A DNA stretch of 64,000 nucleotides from CAZKCI01 sp964551475 (lineage in GTDB: Bacteria; Auribacterota; Erginobacteria; Erginobacterales; CAZKCI01), in assembly GCA_964551475.1 (NCBI GenBank), contig CAZKCI010000004.1:1-64000 (forward strand). The letters are read 5' to 3'. Below are positions 32,406 through 41,479 of the stretch, one piece after another; within the stretch, counting starts at the first letter, position 1; every line of letters begins with the position of its first letter. Below the pieces are notes generated by a model. It had not been told where the DNA came from and did no database searches. It saw only the letters and a list, made by a program, of their open reading frames with translations. The position numbers and the translations under genes are program-made.

Positions 32406-34553
32406 TCACTTCTCCGCCCGGCGGACGATCGCCTCCGCGGGCAGGAAGCGGGGACGGTAGGCGTTCTCGCTCTCATAGAGGGCGATGTCCCCGATCCCCC
32501 GGAACTCCCCCGGGGAAGGCTCGAGCACCACCAGACGGTAGTAGCGGAAGGCGCGGTCGTTGTCCACTGCCCAGTATCTCCAGAGCATCCGCGGATCGGG
32601 AGTCGCCTCCTCGATCACGGCCAGACGCTCCCACTCCCGCCCGGTCCAACCGCCCAGCAACTCTCCCCGGCGAATAAACCCTTCTGCGGAGGGCGGATCG
32701 CCCCCGGGGAGAAGGCCGAGCAGGCGGACAGTCTTGCCGTCCCCCGGACCGAAATCCACCTGCGCCCAGGGCGGCCCATCCGGTGCAGCGGGGTCGGGCG
32801 CCCAATATTGAGAGGGGTCTCCGTCGGTGAGGTTGTTCCGGACGTTGGGATGCCTGACCCAGGCGGACTCCTCGCGCCACCGGGACGAGGATGCCGTCAC
32901 GGAGGAGGAGGAGGAGGCCAGTTCGGGGACAAGACCGGGGGGGGAAGGGATTATCGCATAGAGAAGATCTGTCCCCGGAACCTCCCCCCGGACGGGTCCC
33001 TCGCCCAAGACGGCAGCCCAACGGGAAATGAGCTCGCGGTAGGCCTCCTCCCGCACCCGCCGATAGATGACGATGGACGGACGAGGAAACCGCTCCAGGC
33101 CGCCCTGGTGGAGCTGCCAGGAGAGGGCGGGAGAGACAGCGATCACCCGGGGGTTCAGGTCGGCGGAAACCCGGTCGGCGAAGGCGGGGTTGGCCCAGAC
33201 CAGGTCGGAGAGCGGGTCGTCGTACATGATCAGACAGGAGGCCTCGCCCCGTTCCAGGATGAAGGCGGCCAGGCTTTCCAGGTATCCGCGCGACGGCTTC
33301 GCCTCCGGACGCGAGGTCTCCCGGAGGAACCCCTGGCTGGAGACCACGGCGCAGAACAGGAGGAGGGCGACGGCGGAGAGGGCGAGCAGACGCCGGAGCA
33401 AGACCGACGGGACGGCCTCCCGGGCGAGGCGGACGGCGCACCAGGCGGAGAGGGCGGCCAGGAGGAAGACCGGATCGAGAGCGAAGACGATGCGGCGGAA
33501 GGGGACGGCGTCGGCGGTGAGGGGGGAGAAGAGAAACAGGCCGAGCCAGAGAAGGGCCAGCAGATTCGAGCGACGCCGGAGAAAGAGACAGAGGACGGTT
33601 CCCGCGCCGATCAGCGCGGCGGAGAGGAGGGGAGGAAAGACCCCGGCGGGGAGCAGGGTGCGGAGAAGGAGCGGAGCGTTCCGAACGAGGTGCCCGGGCA
33701 GCAGCCGCCAGTCCAGCCGCGTCCCCCGCATGACCCATTCCCCGCCGATCTCGGGGAGGAGGAAGTCGCGGAAGTTGAGCGGGTCGTCCCCGATCAGGGC
33801 GTCGATCAGGACGGTCCCGCCGAAGAAAAGGGCGAGGAAGAGGGCAAGAGTTTTCCACTCCCGGCGGGGATCGAGGGCCAGATAGACGAGGATCAGCCAG
33901 AAGATCAGGTGCGCCGGCAGGTAGAGGGAGAGGGTCGCGTAGACGCTGAGGGCGAGGCCGGTCGCCCGCCCCCAAACGGCCTTCCCCTCCCCCGGCCGCG
34001 CCAGAACGAAGCAGCCCAGGACGACGAAGAGACGGGAGAAGGGAAGGTAGCCGTACGCCCTCATGCTTTCGAGCCAGACGGGGGAAAACACCAGGCAAAA
34101 CATCCAGAGCAGGGCGACGGCGGGACAGAAGAGGCGGACGGCGAGATGAAACATCAGGACGAGGGAGACGGCGGTTGCCGCCACGGAAACCAGGCGGAGG
34201 GAGAGGAGGCGGCTCGGGACCAGAGCGTGCACCCCTTTCAGGCATAGCATATAGGGCAGGGACCGAAAAGAGTTCACCGCGTTGCCGGGGTAATACCTCA
34301 TGGAGGGAGTCAGGCGGTCGAGCTCAAAGAAGGGGGTCATCCGAGCCAGCTGGGCCTCGAAGTGGAACCGGCCGCCCGGGAGAAGGTCGGCTCCCAGGGC
34401 GAGGGCGAGAAAGGCGAACAGGAGGACGGTGAAAGCGGCCCTCTCCCGCCGGGTCAGGCGCCGAAGCGGCCGCAGATCGCTCCGGCCGAAGTCGGGCGAC
34501 CGGGCAACCTGGAGGATTGCGGCCGCGATCCTATGCCATGCCCCCGAGGTCAT
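32406..34553 (-). CDS. GT-C-like membrane protein with C-terminal discoidin-like domain, LESMRAYGY family copy 1
   Basis: 715 residues from the ATG at 34553. There are roughly eleven helices. A motif SPVWLESMRAYGYLPFS follows the fourth helix, and PFRRIVFALDPVFLLAAL comes near the last. The C-terminal 130 residues have WAQVDFGPG, GGWTGREWERLAVI and RAFRYYRLVVLEP, the layout of an F5/8 type C (discoidin) domain that often binds glycans. Paralogues are at 37166, 45973 and 51780. The role is probably transfer of a lipid-linked sugar; acceptor unknown. It stands alone, with the MBOAT remnant just upstream. Confidence 0.65.
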   Translation of the reverse strand: MTSGAWHRIAAAILQVARSPDFGRSDLRPLRRLTRRERAAFTVLLFAFLALALGADLLPGGRFHFEAQLARMTPFFELDRLTPSMRYYPGNAVNSFRSLPYMLCLKGVHALVPSRLLSLRLVSVAATAVSLVLMFHLAVRLFCPAVALLWMFCLVFSPVWLESMRAYGYLPFSRLFVVLGCFVLARPGEGKAVWGRATGLALSVYATLSLYLPAHLIFWLILVYLALDPRREWKTLALFLALFFGGTVLIDALIGDDPLNFRDFLLPEIGGEWVMRGTRLDWRLLPGHLVRNAPLLLRTLLPAGVFPPLLSAALIGAGTVLCLFLRRRSNLLALLWLGLFLFSPLTADAVPFRRIVFALDPVFLLAALSAWCAVRLAREAVPSVLLRRLLALSAVALLLFCAVVSSQGFLRETSRPEAKPSRGYLESLAAFILERGEASCLIMYDDPLSDLVWANPAFADRVSADLNPRVIAVSPALSWQLHQGGLERFPRPSIVIYRRVREEAYRELISRWAAVLGEGPVRGEVPGTDLLYAIIPSPPGLVPELASSSSSVTASSSRWREESAWVRHPNVRNNLTDGDPSQYWAPDPAAPDGPPWAQVDFGPGDGKTVRLLGLLPGGDPPSAEGFIRRGELLGGWTGREWERLAVIEEATPDPRMLWRYWAVDNDRAFRYYRLVVLEPSPGEFRGIGDIALYESENAYRPRFLPAEAIVRRAEK

Positions 34554-34570
34554 CGTTCGCTCCGGCGATT

Positions 34571-34675
34571 TCAGAACTGGAAGGAGATGAAGTGGTCGGC
34601 CTTGTTGACGCCGAGAATGAGTACCAAATAGACGAGGACAAGGAAGACGGCAAACTCCAGGGAATTGAAGAGCAT
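34571..34675 (-). pseudogene. MBOAT acyltransferase remnant: both ends, body deleted
   Basis: A 34-codon frame, MLFNSLEFAVFLVLVYLVL then ILGVNKADHFISFQF and TGA. MLFNS.EF..F is the typical N-terminus of MBOAT (AlgI/DltB-like) O-acyltransferases, and F-I-x-F-Q-F is a common C-terminus of the same family. The 450 or so residues between them are gone. TATAGT six bases before the ATG would give a leaderless transcript. The diagnostic His of MBOAT is absent, so there is no activity. A genuine one-helix peptide is the alternative. Confidence 0.6.
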
Positions 34676-34705
34676 GGCGCAACTATATCCCAAGAGAGGG
34701 CGGCC

Positions 34706-34927
34706 ATGAATTCCAAAATCTCCGCCCGCCGGGTGGGTCTGGCGGCCTTCACGCTCTTAGCCGCGGTCGTCCTCCGGGAGATCTTCCTCCGCCGGGGCGG
34801 GGAGGTCTTCTACCTTGACCAGAAGAAGGTCAACCTAAACGCCCGCGAGCGCCGGGGAAGCTACGTCATCCTCTGCCTGGGGGAAGGCGATGACTGCGGG
34901 GTCAACGAGCTGGCGTTCTTCGACTAG
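34706..34927 (+). pseudogene. Probable SGNH/GDSL hydrolase remnant, 73 codons
   Basis: MNSKISARRVG, one membrane helix (about 9-25), then NARERRGSYVILCLGE, after which the text no longer fits the family (GDDCGVNELAFFD) and ends. RxxGSYxILCLGESTT is the block I region of membrane-anchored SGNH/GDSL hydrolases, which often pair with MBOAT acyltransferases, and the MBOAT remnant lies 30 bases away on the other strand. The catalytic Ser would be the residue after LGE, here Gly. A ribosome site GAGAGGG is present, so a short peptide may still be made. The stop TAG overlaps the convergent stop at CTAG. Confidence 0.5.
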
Positions 34928-36867
34928 GGCGCTCGCCGGAGCTCCCGGACCAGCAGGACGGCGGCGAGCGCGTAGAGCGCCCACTGGGAGAGAAGCAGAA
35001 GATCGTAGGCATCGCGGCGGACCAGGAAACGGGCGCGATGCCGCCCCGGCGGGACGATCATCCCGCAGAAGGCTCCGTTCACTTGGCGCACCGCTGCCGC
35101 CTCCCCGTCTATGAAACCGGCCACTCCCAGGCCGTAGTTCATCGGCGAGACCAGGAGAGCGGGCCGCGGCGACGAGACCTCCACACCCAGGCCGGCGGGC
35201 GTGACCTCCGAAGCGGCCGCGAGGAAATCGGCCTCCTCCGAGACGGAGAACGATTCTTCTCCCCACAAGACCGCCGCGGGGGCTGATTCCGCGGAGAGGA
35301 CGCGACAGATCGCGTCGATCGACGGGGGGTCGGAGGGATCGGCGCCGGAGACGCGGACGGTCAGGAAAGCGGCGGACGGGATGGCCTTTTCCGGACAGGC
35401 CCGCGCCAGGCGGAAGCGGTCGCGGTACTGGAAGAGGCCGCTGAAGCCCACGTCCTCCCGGGCGAAGAAGCCGTCGGCCATTTTCGGCGGCGGCGTCGTG
35501 GTCAGGAAACGGTCGAAGTAGATCTGATCGTACCAGCCGAGTTCGGCGGCCTGGAAGAAAATGAGCAGCGCCGCCGCCAGCTCCGGCCGCCGCGGACGAC
35601 GTTCCCTGACCGCGACCACGCCCAGCGCGGCGAGATACGCCAGGCAGAAGTTGAGCAGGGGAAAGAAATGGAGCCACTGGCGGAAGACGCTGATGGAGGG
35701 AAAACGCAGGGCGAAGAGGAGTCGGGCGAACGGGAGGGGGCTGTTCACGCCCAGGGAAAGGGAAGCGAAGAAGAGGGCGAGAAGAGCCGCCGGCCAGGAC
35801 CGGCGAAATTTGAGAACGAGGCCGAGGGCGGCCAGAAAGAGCCCCAGCCGCCCGACGAAGAACGAGCACGGGTCGCGGGCGTCGCCGGGAAGGGCGCGCC
35901 CGCTCGCTTTTTCGAAGCGGGGGTCCAGATATTGGAGAAGATAGAAGAGGGGCGCCGAACAGGCCCCCCCCGCTCGGGACAAGGCCAGGTATTCCGGATA
36001 GGTCCTGGGCGCGACGGCGGCGGAGGACTGGCGGAGCTCGCTCGCCAGGCGCGGAAGGTTGATTCCGAGGTAGAGAGAGGGGAGAGCGCCGAGGACGATC
36101 AGGAGGAGAAGCGCCGGCCAACGCCGCCGAAGAAAGGGGAGACAAGCGCGGACGCAGGCGGGATGGAGAAGGGCGAGGAGAAGAGCCGCCGCGCCCATGG
36201 AGATGGCCTGGATCTGGGGATAGTGGGTGGAGAGCCCCAGGCCAAAGAGGATCGCCGCCGGGAAGAGAAAACGCGGGCTGTCCCGAAGGCCGAGGAGAGA
36301 AAGCAGGAACCACGGCATGAGGACGGTGGTGAAGACGACCTGCTCCTGATGGACGGTGATGCCGGTGCCCCCGAGCACGATCATCAAGGTTCCGGAGAAG
36401 GCCGCCGGGGCCGAACCGACGCACTTTTTCAGAACCAGGAACCACCCGCCGGCCATGAGAAAAATACCGAGGACATACTGGAGCTTGTAGACGAAGCCGG
36501 CGGAGAGGGGGAGCAGACAGTAGATAAGATAGCCGACGAGCCGGTGGGGATGGAAAATGGGTGCGTTGACATGGAAATAACCCGCCCGGATCCCGCCGCT
36601 GGTCGGATACCAGCGAGGGAAGGCCCGGAACTCGTCGAGGGAGCGGGCGACATGCTCGAAGGACGGGAAATGGAAGAGCCAGCTGTCCCCCTGCGGGAAG
36701 GACGGAGAAACGAAGAAGGGGATCAGCATCGCGAGACAGGGGAGAAAGATCAGAGCGGCCGTAACCGCCGCGCCGGCGCGGGGGCGGCGATCAAGATACC
36801 AGGCGGCGAAGGCGGCGAGAGCCGCGGACGCCAGAACCAGCACCGTTAGTTGGAGGGGGGACGGCAT
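34924..36867 (-). CDS. YfhO-like membrane protein, copy 4
   Basis: 647 residues, about eleven helices. The first loop reads FPQGDSWLFHFPSFEHVARSL, then FPRWYPTSGGIRAGYFHV. A later loop has SISVFRQWLHFFPLLNF. The C-terminal soluble part has LLVSPMNYGLGVAGFIDGEAAAV, GAFCGMIVPPGRHRARFLV and a last helix, a degenerate YfhO signature. GT-C type envelope glycosyltransferase by inference. Single gene, divergent from the GT-C gene at 37166 across a 15-base tandem array. Convergent stop shared as CTAG with the SGNH remnant. Confidence 0.7.
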   Translation of the reverse strand: MPSPLQLTVLVLASAALAAFAAWYLDRRPRAGAAVTAALIFLPCLAMLIPFFVSPSFPQGDSWLFHFPSFEHVARSLDEFRAFPRWYPTSGGIRAGYFHVNAPIFHPHRLVGYLIYCLLPLSAGFVYKLQYVLGIFLMAGGWFLVLKKCVGSAPAAFSGTLMIVLGGTGITVHQEQVVFTTVLMPWFLLSLLGLRDSPRFLFPAAILFGLGLSTHYPQIQAISMGAAALLLALLHPACVRACLPFLRRRWPALLLLIVLGALPSLYLGINLPRLASELRQSSAAVAPRTYPEYLALSRAGGACSAPLFYLLQYLDPRFEKASGRALPGDARDPCSFFVGRLGLFLAALGLVLKFRRSWPAALLALFFASLSLGVNSPLPFARLLFALRFPSISVFRQWLHFFPLLNFCLAYLAALGVVAVRERRPRRPELAAALLIFFQAAELGWYDQIYFDRFLTTTPPPKMADGFFAREDVGFSGLFQYRDRFRLARACPEKAIPSAAFLTVRVSGADPSDPPSIDAICRVLSAESAPAAVLWGEESFSVSEEADFLAAASEVTPAGLGVEVSSPRPALLVSPMNYGLGVAGFIDGEAAAVRQVNGAFCGMIVPPGRHRARFLVRRDAYDLLLLSQWALYALAAVLLVRELRRAP

Positions 36868-36878
36868 GTCCGATAGGG

Positions 36879-37039
36879 ACGGTTCAGCGGTTCACGGTTC
36901 AGCGGTTCACGGTTCAGCGGTTCACGGTTCAGCGGTTCACGGTTCAGCGGTTCACGGTTCAGCGGTTCACGGTTCAGCGGTTCACGGTTCAGCGGTTCAC
37001 GGTTCAGCGGTTCACAGTTCAGCGGTTCACGGTTCAGCG
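36879..37039. repeat. Tandem array: 15-base unit, ten full copies
   Basis: The unit AGCGGTTCACGGTTC is repeated head to tail from 36886 to 37035, with partial units at each end. Only one base differs, ACAGTTC in the ninth copy (37006-37020). The near-identity implies recent expansion. It lies in a divergent promoter gap. The + frame reads (AVHGS)n, an accident of the 15-base period. Confidence 0.95.
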
Positions 37040-37044
37040 AGTCT

Positions 37045-37075
37045 CTTCAACCGTTGAACCCTTGAACCTTGGAAC
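37045..37075. repeat. TTCAACCGTTGAACC words after the tandem array
   Basis: CTTCAACCGTTGAACCCTTGAACCTTGGAACC is the same word family as 15704-15912. The following 37076-37165 contains TATACT (37138-37143) as a possible -10 box and the ribosome site GCGGAGG. Confidence 0.7.
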
Positions 37076-37165
37076 CATTTCTTGTGTATATCCCGAGCCG
37101 GCCCTAAAAACCATCGGTTTCTCGGCCGGATTCAGGTTATACTCTCCGGACTGAGCGGAGGCGGC

Positions 37166-39283
37166 ATGACCGAGAACGGATTCCACCGCGGGGCGGTGAT
37201 CGCCCTCCTCGTCCTCTTCCTTCTTCTCTCCTTTCTCCCCGACCTGATCTGGACGGGCAGAAAAACCTACTCCGCGGTCTACACCGGGACGTTCCAGTGT
37301 TTCACCGTCCTGCACCGCGTCCCCGGCGAGTGGTTCGTCACCGGAGGGTCGGGGAAGGAGGACGAATCCCTGCCCTACGTGGCTCTCCTCCGCCTCGTCT
37401 ACGCCCTCGTCCCCGACCGCCTCCTCTGCCTCCGCGTTCTCTCGGTGGCGGCGGCGCTGGCCGGCCTCGCCCTGTTCGGCCGGATCGCCCGCATCCTGTT
37501 TTCCCGGAAAATAGCGCTCATCTTCCTGTTCCTGCTCGCCACCTCCCCCGTCTATCTCGAGTCCATGCGGGCCTACGGCTACCACTCCCTGAGCTACCTG
37601 GCCGCGGCCGCCGTCTGCTATCTCACCGTCGCGGACGCCCGGCGGCGGATGGTCCTGAAAACCCTCCTCCTCGCCTTCTTCTCCCTCCTCACCATGTCCC
37701 TCTACATTGCCTCCCGGGCCGTGATCGGCGTCCCTCTGGCCTTCTTCGCCTTGGATGGGAAACGTTCCTGGCGTCGGCTCCTCCTCCTCCTCCTCCTCCT
37801 CTTCGGGGGGATCCCCCTCCTGGAGCTCGCCTTCAACGATCCGCTCTTCAGCTACCGCTATTACTTCTACGACCCCCCGGAGCCGGGGGCGGAGTGGGTG
37901 ATCGACTCCGGACGCTTCAGCTGGCCCATGCTGGTCGACCATGTTCGGGCCAACGCGGGCCCGGCGCGGGATTATCTTCTCGGCCGCGGCCGACGCCCCT
38001 TCTCCGACCGCGATCCCCAGTCCCGCATCTTCGACCGGGCCTACGTCCCCTTCCTCATCCTCGGCCTCCTCTCCTGCGCCCGGCGGGAGAGGCGGGGCGT
38101 GATCTTCCTGGCGGTCCTCCTCCTCTTCTTTTTCATCGCCCCCCTCGCTTCGAGCTTCCTCCAGCCGCGCCGGATTATCTTCGCCCTCTACCCGCTCTAC
38201 CTCCTGATCGCGCTCGGGCTCGAGACCGCGGGGCGGCTCCTCGCCCGCCTCGCCTCCCGCCCCGGGGGCGGGAAAGCGGCGGCGGCGGCGATAGGGGCCT
38301 TCCTGCTCGCGGTCGGCGGGGTGGATGGGCGGGAGTATCTCCTCGAGGTCTCGCGACCGCCCGGCGGATACGGGCCCGCGGCGATGAAACAGGCGGCGAA
38401 ATTTTTATCCCGGGAGCGCCGGGAAACGGACATCATACGGTATCCCCGCGACAGCGACGAGTTGGTTATGGGGAACCCCTACTTCGTCCCCCGCCCGGCC
38501 GCAGCGGAGGGAGCGGCGACGTTTTTCGGGGAGGAGCGGATCGGGCTGGACCGGACCATGCCCATCTTCCTCTCCCTGGGGCGCGGCCTGCTCTATCTGA
38601 TCCGGCCGCCCCTCGAACCCCTCCCGGCGGCGGCGCTGCAATGGGCGCGGAAAGATCTCGGCGCGCTCCTGGCCGAGGGGGAACTGGCCGGGCTCGGCCT
38701 GCGCTGGGCCTCGTTCCACTTCGAGCGGATCGCGCCCGATCTGCTGCGAGGAGACGCTTCCCTGGCCGTCTCTCCCAACTTCCGGGTGGCCAACAGCGAG
38801 CGTCAGACCTACAACAACGAGCTGGAGTTTTATGCCCTCGTGGACATGGATCCCTCGAGCCGCTGCGATATCGCCCTCGATCCGAACGGCAAGCCGGTCT
38901 GGCTGAGCCTCGATCTCGGGAGGGATCACCCGCGCGCCGTCCGCGAGGTGGTGGCCGTCCCGGCGACGGGCGCGGAGGATCGCCTCTTCCGCCGGGCGGT
39001 CCTGCGGGGCAGCGCGGACGGCGTCCGCTGGGAAACGGTCGCCGAGCTCACGACGGAAGGCCGGGCCGGGACGCCCTCCTGCGCCTGGTCCTTCCCCAAC
39101 CCGCGCCGGTGGCGCTACTACCGGTTCGAGATCCGGGACCGGGCGGAGGAGCATCCCGGCGGGATCGTCTCCCTCGCCGAGCTCTGGATGTTCGACCGGA
39201 CCGACCGGGACTGGAAGGCCGAAGAGCTCATCCGGAAGTGGGCGGAGGCGAACAGCCGGATGAACGGCGGCCAGGCGAGGTAG
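37166..39283 (+). CDS. GT-C-like membrane protein with C-terminal discoidin-like domain, LESMRAYGY family copy 2
   Basis: 705 residues. An early loop has FQCFTVLHRVPGEW and GGSGKEDESLPYVALLRL. SPVYLESMRAYGYHSLS, DPPEPGAEWVID and LQPRRIIFALYPLYLLIALGLE follow between helices. The C-terminal domain (about 575-690) has PVWLSLDLGRDHP, VLRGSADGVRWETVA, RRWRYYRFEI and SLAELWMF, a good F5/8 type C pattern. The closest relative is the gene at 51780, which shares the whole layout. Start ATG 37166 with GCGGAGG. The stop TAG lies in the GGTAGCC repeat. Confidence 0.68.
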   Translation: MTENGFHRGAVIALLVLFLLLSFLPDLIWTGRKTYSAVYTGTFQCFTVLHRVPGEWFVTGGSGKEDESLPYVALLRLVYALVPDRLLCLRVLSVAAALAGLALFGRIARILFSRKIALIFLFLLATSPVYLESMRAYGYHSLSYLAAAAVCYLTVADARRRMVLKTLLLAFFSLLTMSLYIASRAVIGVPLAFFALDGKRSWRRLLLLLLLLFGGIPLLELAFNDPLFSYRYYFYDPPEPGAEWVIDSGRFSWPMLVDHVRANAGPARDYLLGRGRRPFSDRDPQSRIFDRAYVPFLILGLLSCARRERRGVIFLAVLLLFFFIAPLASSFLQPRRIIFALYPLYLLIALGLETAGRLLARLASRPGGGKAAAAAIGAFLLAVGGVDGREYLLEVSRPPGGYGPAAMKQAAKFLSRERRETDIIRYPRDSDELVMGNPYFVPRPAAAEGAATFFGEERIGLDRTMPIFLSLGRGLLYLIRPPLEPLPAAALQWARKDLGALLAEGELAGLGLRWASFHFERIAPDLLRGDASLAVSPNFRVANSERQTYNNELEFYALVDMDPSSRCDIALDPNGKPVWLSLDLGRDHPRAVREVVAVPATGAEDRLFRRAVLRGSADGVRWETVAELTTEGRAGTPSCAWSFPNPRRWRYYRFEIRDRAEEHPGGIVSLAELWMFDRTDRDWKAEELIRKWAEANSRMNGGQAR

Positions 39284-39361
39284 CCGCAGGCTTGAGCCTG
39301 CGCGGTCCAGAAGAGAGGAACACGGATAATCGGAAACACGCAGGCTAAAGCCTGCGGCTAC
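39281..39361. repeat. GGTAGCC-CAGGCT palindromic repeat, second locus
   Basis: GGTAGCCGCAGGCTTGAGCCTGCG, about 40 unique bases, then CGCAGGCTAAAGCCTGCGGCTACC. It is the same family as 16375-16486 and again lies between converging genes. Its first TAG is the stop of the upstream gene. Confidence 0.85.
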
Positions 39362-39382
39362 CGGAGTGGCGCGAGACTCGTC

Positions 39383-41464
39383 TTATTGCAGATAGCCGAG
39401 CGAACGCAGGGTCTGTTCCTGCCGGGACCAAGCGTCCGAATCCGGCGAGACGGGCGGACGGGAAGCGGCCAGCGAGCGGACCCGGGCCTGATAATACTCC
39501 CGGAGCCGGGCCAGCAGCGCCGGCTCAGAGGCGGAGCGGTCATTCTCGGGGGCACGGGGAGCGCCGGCCAGGAAGAGAGCCTCGGCCTTGTCCCGCGGCC
39601 AGGATCCGGTCTCCTTCTCGACCTTCGGGTAGAAGATGTATTGGGCTTCGGCGTCGATGACGGTGTAGCACCAGTCGAACTCCCAAGACCATTCCTCCTT
39701 CAGATAGCCGTGCTCGGCGACGGCCTTTTCCCCTCCCCGGAAAAGCTCCACCACGTCCTCGGTCCGGGCGCGCCCGGACGCGAGGAGCAGGATCAGGCGG
39801 TAAAAAGACTTCAGGGACACGGGCTCGCTCACCGCCGCCGGCGCGAGACCGGGACCGGCCACGATCAGAGGGACGCGCAGGACCTCCGGGAACAGGGTCT
39901 TGTTGTGGCCGAACTGGCCGTACTCCCCCAGGAGCTCGCCGTGGTCGGAGGTGACCACCAGACAGCCCTCCCTCCCGCCGCCGCGGAAGAGCGAGTTCAG
40001 GCGCTCGAGGCGGCGGTCCACGTGCCGGATCGACAGATCGTACTCGTCCGCGAAATCATACCCCCGGCATTCGCGGCCGGCGCTCCAGGACGTGGACGGG
40101 TGCATCCGCTCGTGGACGGTCATCCAGTTGAGGAAAAGGAAGACCGGCCCCGAGCGGCGCGAGGCGACAACGAGTTTCTGGATCGCCCGCTCCTGAAACG
40201 CGTCGGCCCAGAGCGGGTAGAAGCCTCCCCGGAGTGACGACAGCCAGTCCAGCAGGCGCCGCCCGAGGAAGGGCTCGGCAAAATTCCGGGACGGGGGGTG
40301 CGGGCCGAACTCGCATTGATCGGTCTGGGGGCCCCAGAAAGACATCGGGTAGTCGAACCACCTGACCTCGGCGAAGCCTTTGTCGGTGGCCAGCACCCAG
40401 GGGTTCTCGGTGAAAAGAACCGTGTGGTAGCCGCGCTCCGCGAGCGCGTCGGCCAGGGTGGCCTCCTTCTGGTAGCGCTTCCACTCCTTCCCGTCCCCGA
40501 TCTGGTAGTCGTGCTCCCGGTACTCCTTCCCGGTGAAGAAGGTGACGTGGCTCGGGTAGGTGTAGTTGGATACGCTGTAGGCGTTCGAAAACACCACCGC
40601 CCCGGAAGCGATCCGATCCAGGTTCGGCGAGGTCGCCGATGGATAGCCGAAGCAGGATAAGCGGTCCCCCCGAGCGGCGTCCACGACCGCCGCCGCGATC
40701 GAGGGTAAACCGGAGGCGGCGGGGTAGGAATAATAAGCGGTCAGGGCCAGGGCCGCGGCGGCGACCGCCAGAGCCGCCCCCCGCCGAAAGCGCCGCAGGC
40801 CCCGGCTCGACGCCCGGCAGAGGAGATAGACGGCGGCCAGGAGGGCGGCCAGAACCGCCAAGTGAGGGAGAACGGGAGGCAGGGGATAAGAGCGGGCCTC
40901 CCGCCAGCGCTGGAAGATCAGGGCGTAGCCGCCGGCGGACGCGGCGGCCAGCACGGCCGCCTTCAGGGAGGCGCGGCGGAGAAAATCCGTCTCCCGTTTT
41001 CCCCAGAAGAAGCCGGCCGCGGCCCCGACCAGAACCGCCGCGCCGACGCACCCCCAGACCACCGGGAGATCCGCCATCTCCGGGGGGGCGAAATAGCGCC
41101 CCAGTCCCCGTCGAATCCCCATGAAGCAGGCCGCCCGGGAGGCGTACAGCCAGAGCAGGAGGGAGGCGGACCACTGGGCGCCGACATGCCAGGACGGCGG
41201 CGCGCGGAAAAGCCGCCGCGCGCTTTCGACCAGGGCGCCCGCGCCCAGGGAGAGGCCGACGAGGAGGACCGTCTCGACGAGCAGCCCGGACGGGATGACG
41301 GCCAGCGGGGCGACGAAGCGGCCGGTGAAAATGGGGAAATCCCCGAAAAGGGCGTTGACCGCCGCCGCCGCCGCCGCGAGACCGAGCCCCAGGCCGATCC
41401 AGGCCGCCGCCCAGGGATAGCCGCTCGCCGACCGGCGATCGGTCTCTCGGCTCGTCGCGTTCAT
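39383..41464 (-). CDS. Membrane sulfatase-like protein (alkaline phosphatase superfamily, Thr nucleophile)
   Basis: 693 residues. Six or so membrane helices (1-245), then a periplasmic sulfatase fold: AAAVVDAARGDRLSCFGY (metal Asp262), NYTYPSHVTFFTG with Thr302 where sulfatases have Cys or Ser, and VVTSDHGELLGEYGQFGH with metal Asp-His. Lack of the CxPxR motif argues against a formylglycine sulfatase. A phosphotransferase of the LtaS/EptA kind, which uses Thr, fits better. It sits 15 bases after the related lipoprotein gene and ends facing a repeat. Function in envelope polymer modification is inferred. Confidence 0.7.
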   Translation of the reverse strand: MNATSRETDRRSASGYPWAAAWIGLGLGLAAAAAAVNALFGDFPIFTGRFVAPLAVIPSGLLVETVLLVGLSLGAGALVESARRLFRAPPSWHVGAQWSASLLLWLYASRAACFMGIRRGLGRYFAPPEMADLPVVWGCVGAAVLVGAAAGFFWGKRETDFLRRASLKAAVLAAASAGGYALIFQRWREARSYPLPPVLPHLAVLAALLAAVYLLCRASSRGLRRFRRGAALAVAAAALALTAYYSYPAASGLPSIAAAVVDAARGDRLSCFGYPSATSPNLDRIASGAVVFSNAYSVSNYTYPSHVTFFTGKEYREHDYQIGDGKEWKRYQKEATLADALAERGYHTVLFTENPWVLATDKGFAEVRWFDYPMSFWGPQTDQCEFGPHPPSRNFAEPFLGRRLLDWLSSLRGGFYPLWADAFQERAIQKLVVASRRSGPVFLFLNWMTVHERMHPSTSWSAGRECRGYDFADEYDLSIRHVDRRLERLNSLFRGGGREGCLVVTSDHGELLGEYGQFGHNKTLFPEVLRVPLIVAGPGLAPAAVSEPVSLKSFYRLILLLASGRARTEDVVELFRGGEKAVAEHGYLKEEWSWEFDWCYTVIDAEAQYIFYPKVEKETGSWPRDKAEALFLAGAPRAPENDRSASEPALLARLREYYQARVRSLAASRPPVSPDSDAWSRQEQTLRSLGYLQ

Positions 41465-41479
41465 CGCCGGGCGGTTCCC

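Noticed and set aside
36879..37039. CRISPR array
   Set aside because: Copies are head to tail with no spacers, the unit is only 15 bases, and no cas gene is in the window.
36866..37057. Open frame (AVHGS)n read through the tandem array
   Set aside because: It exists only because the unit is 15 bases long. The start overlaps the start of a real gene on the other strand, and nothing outside the array supports it.
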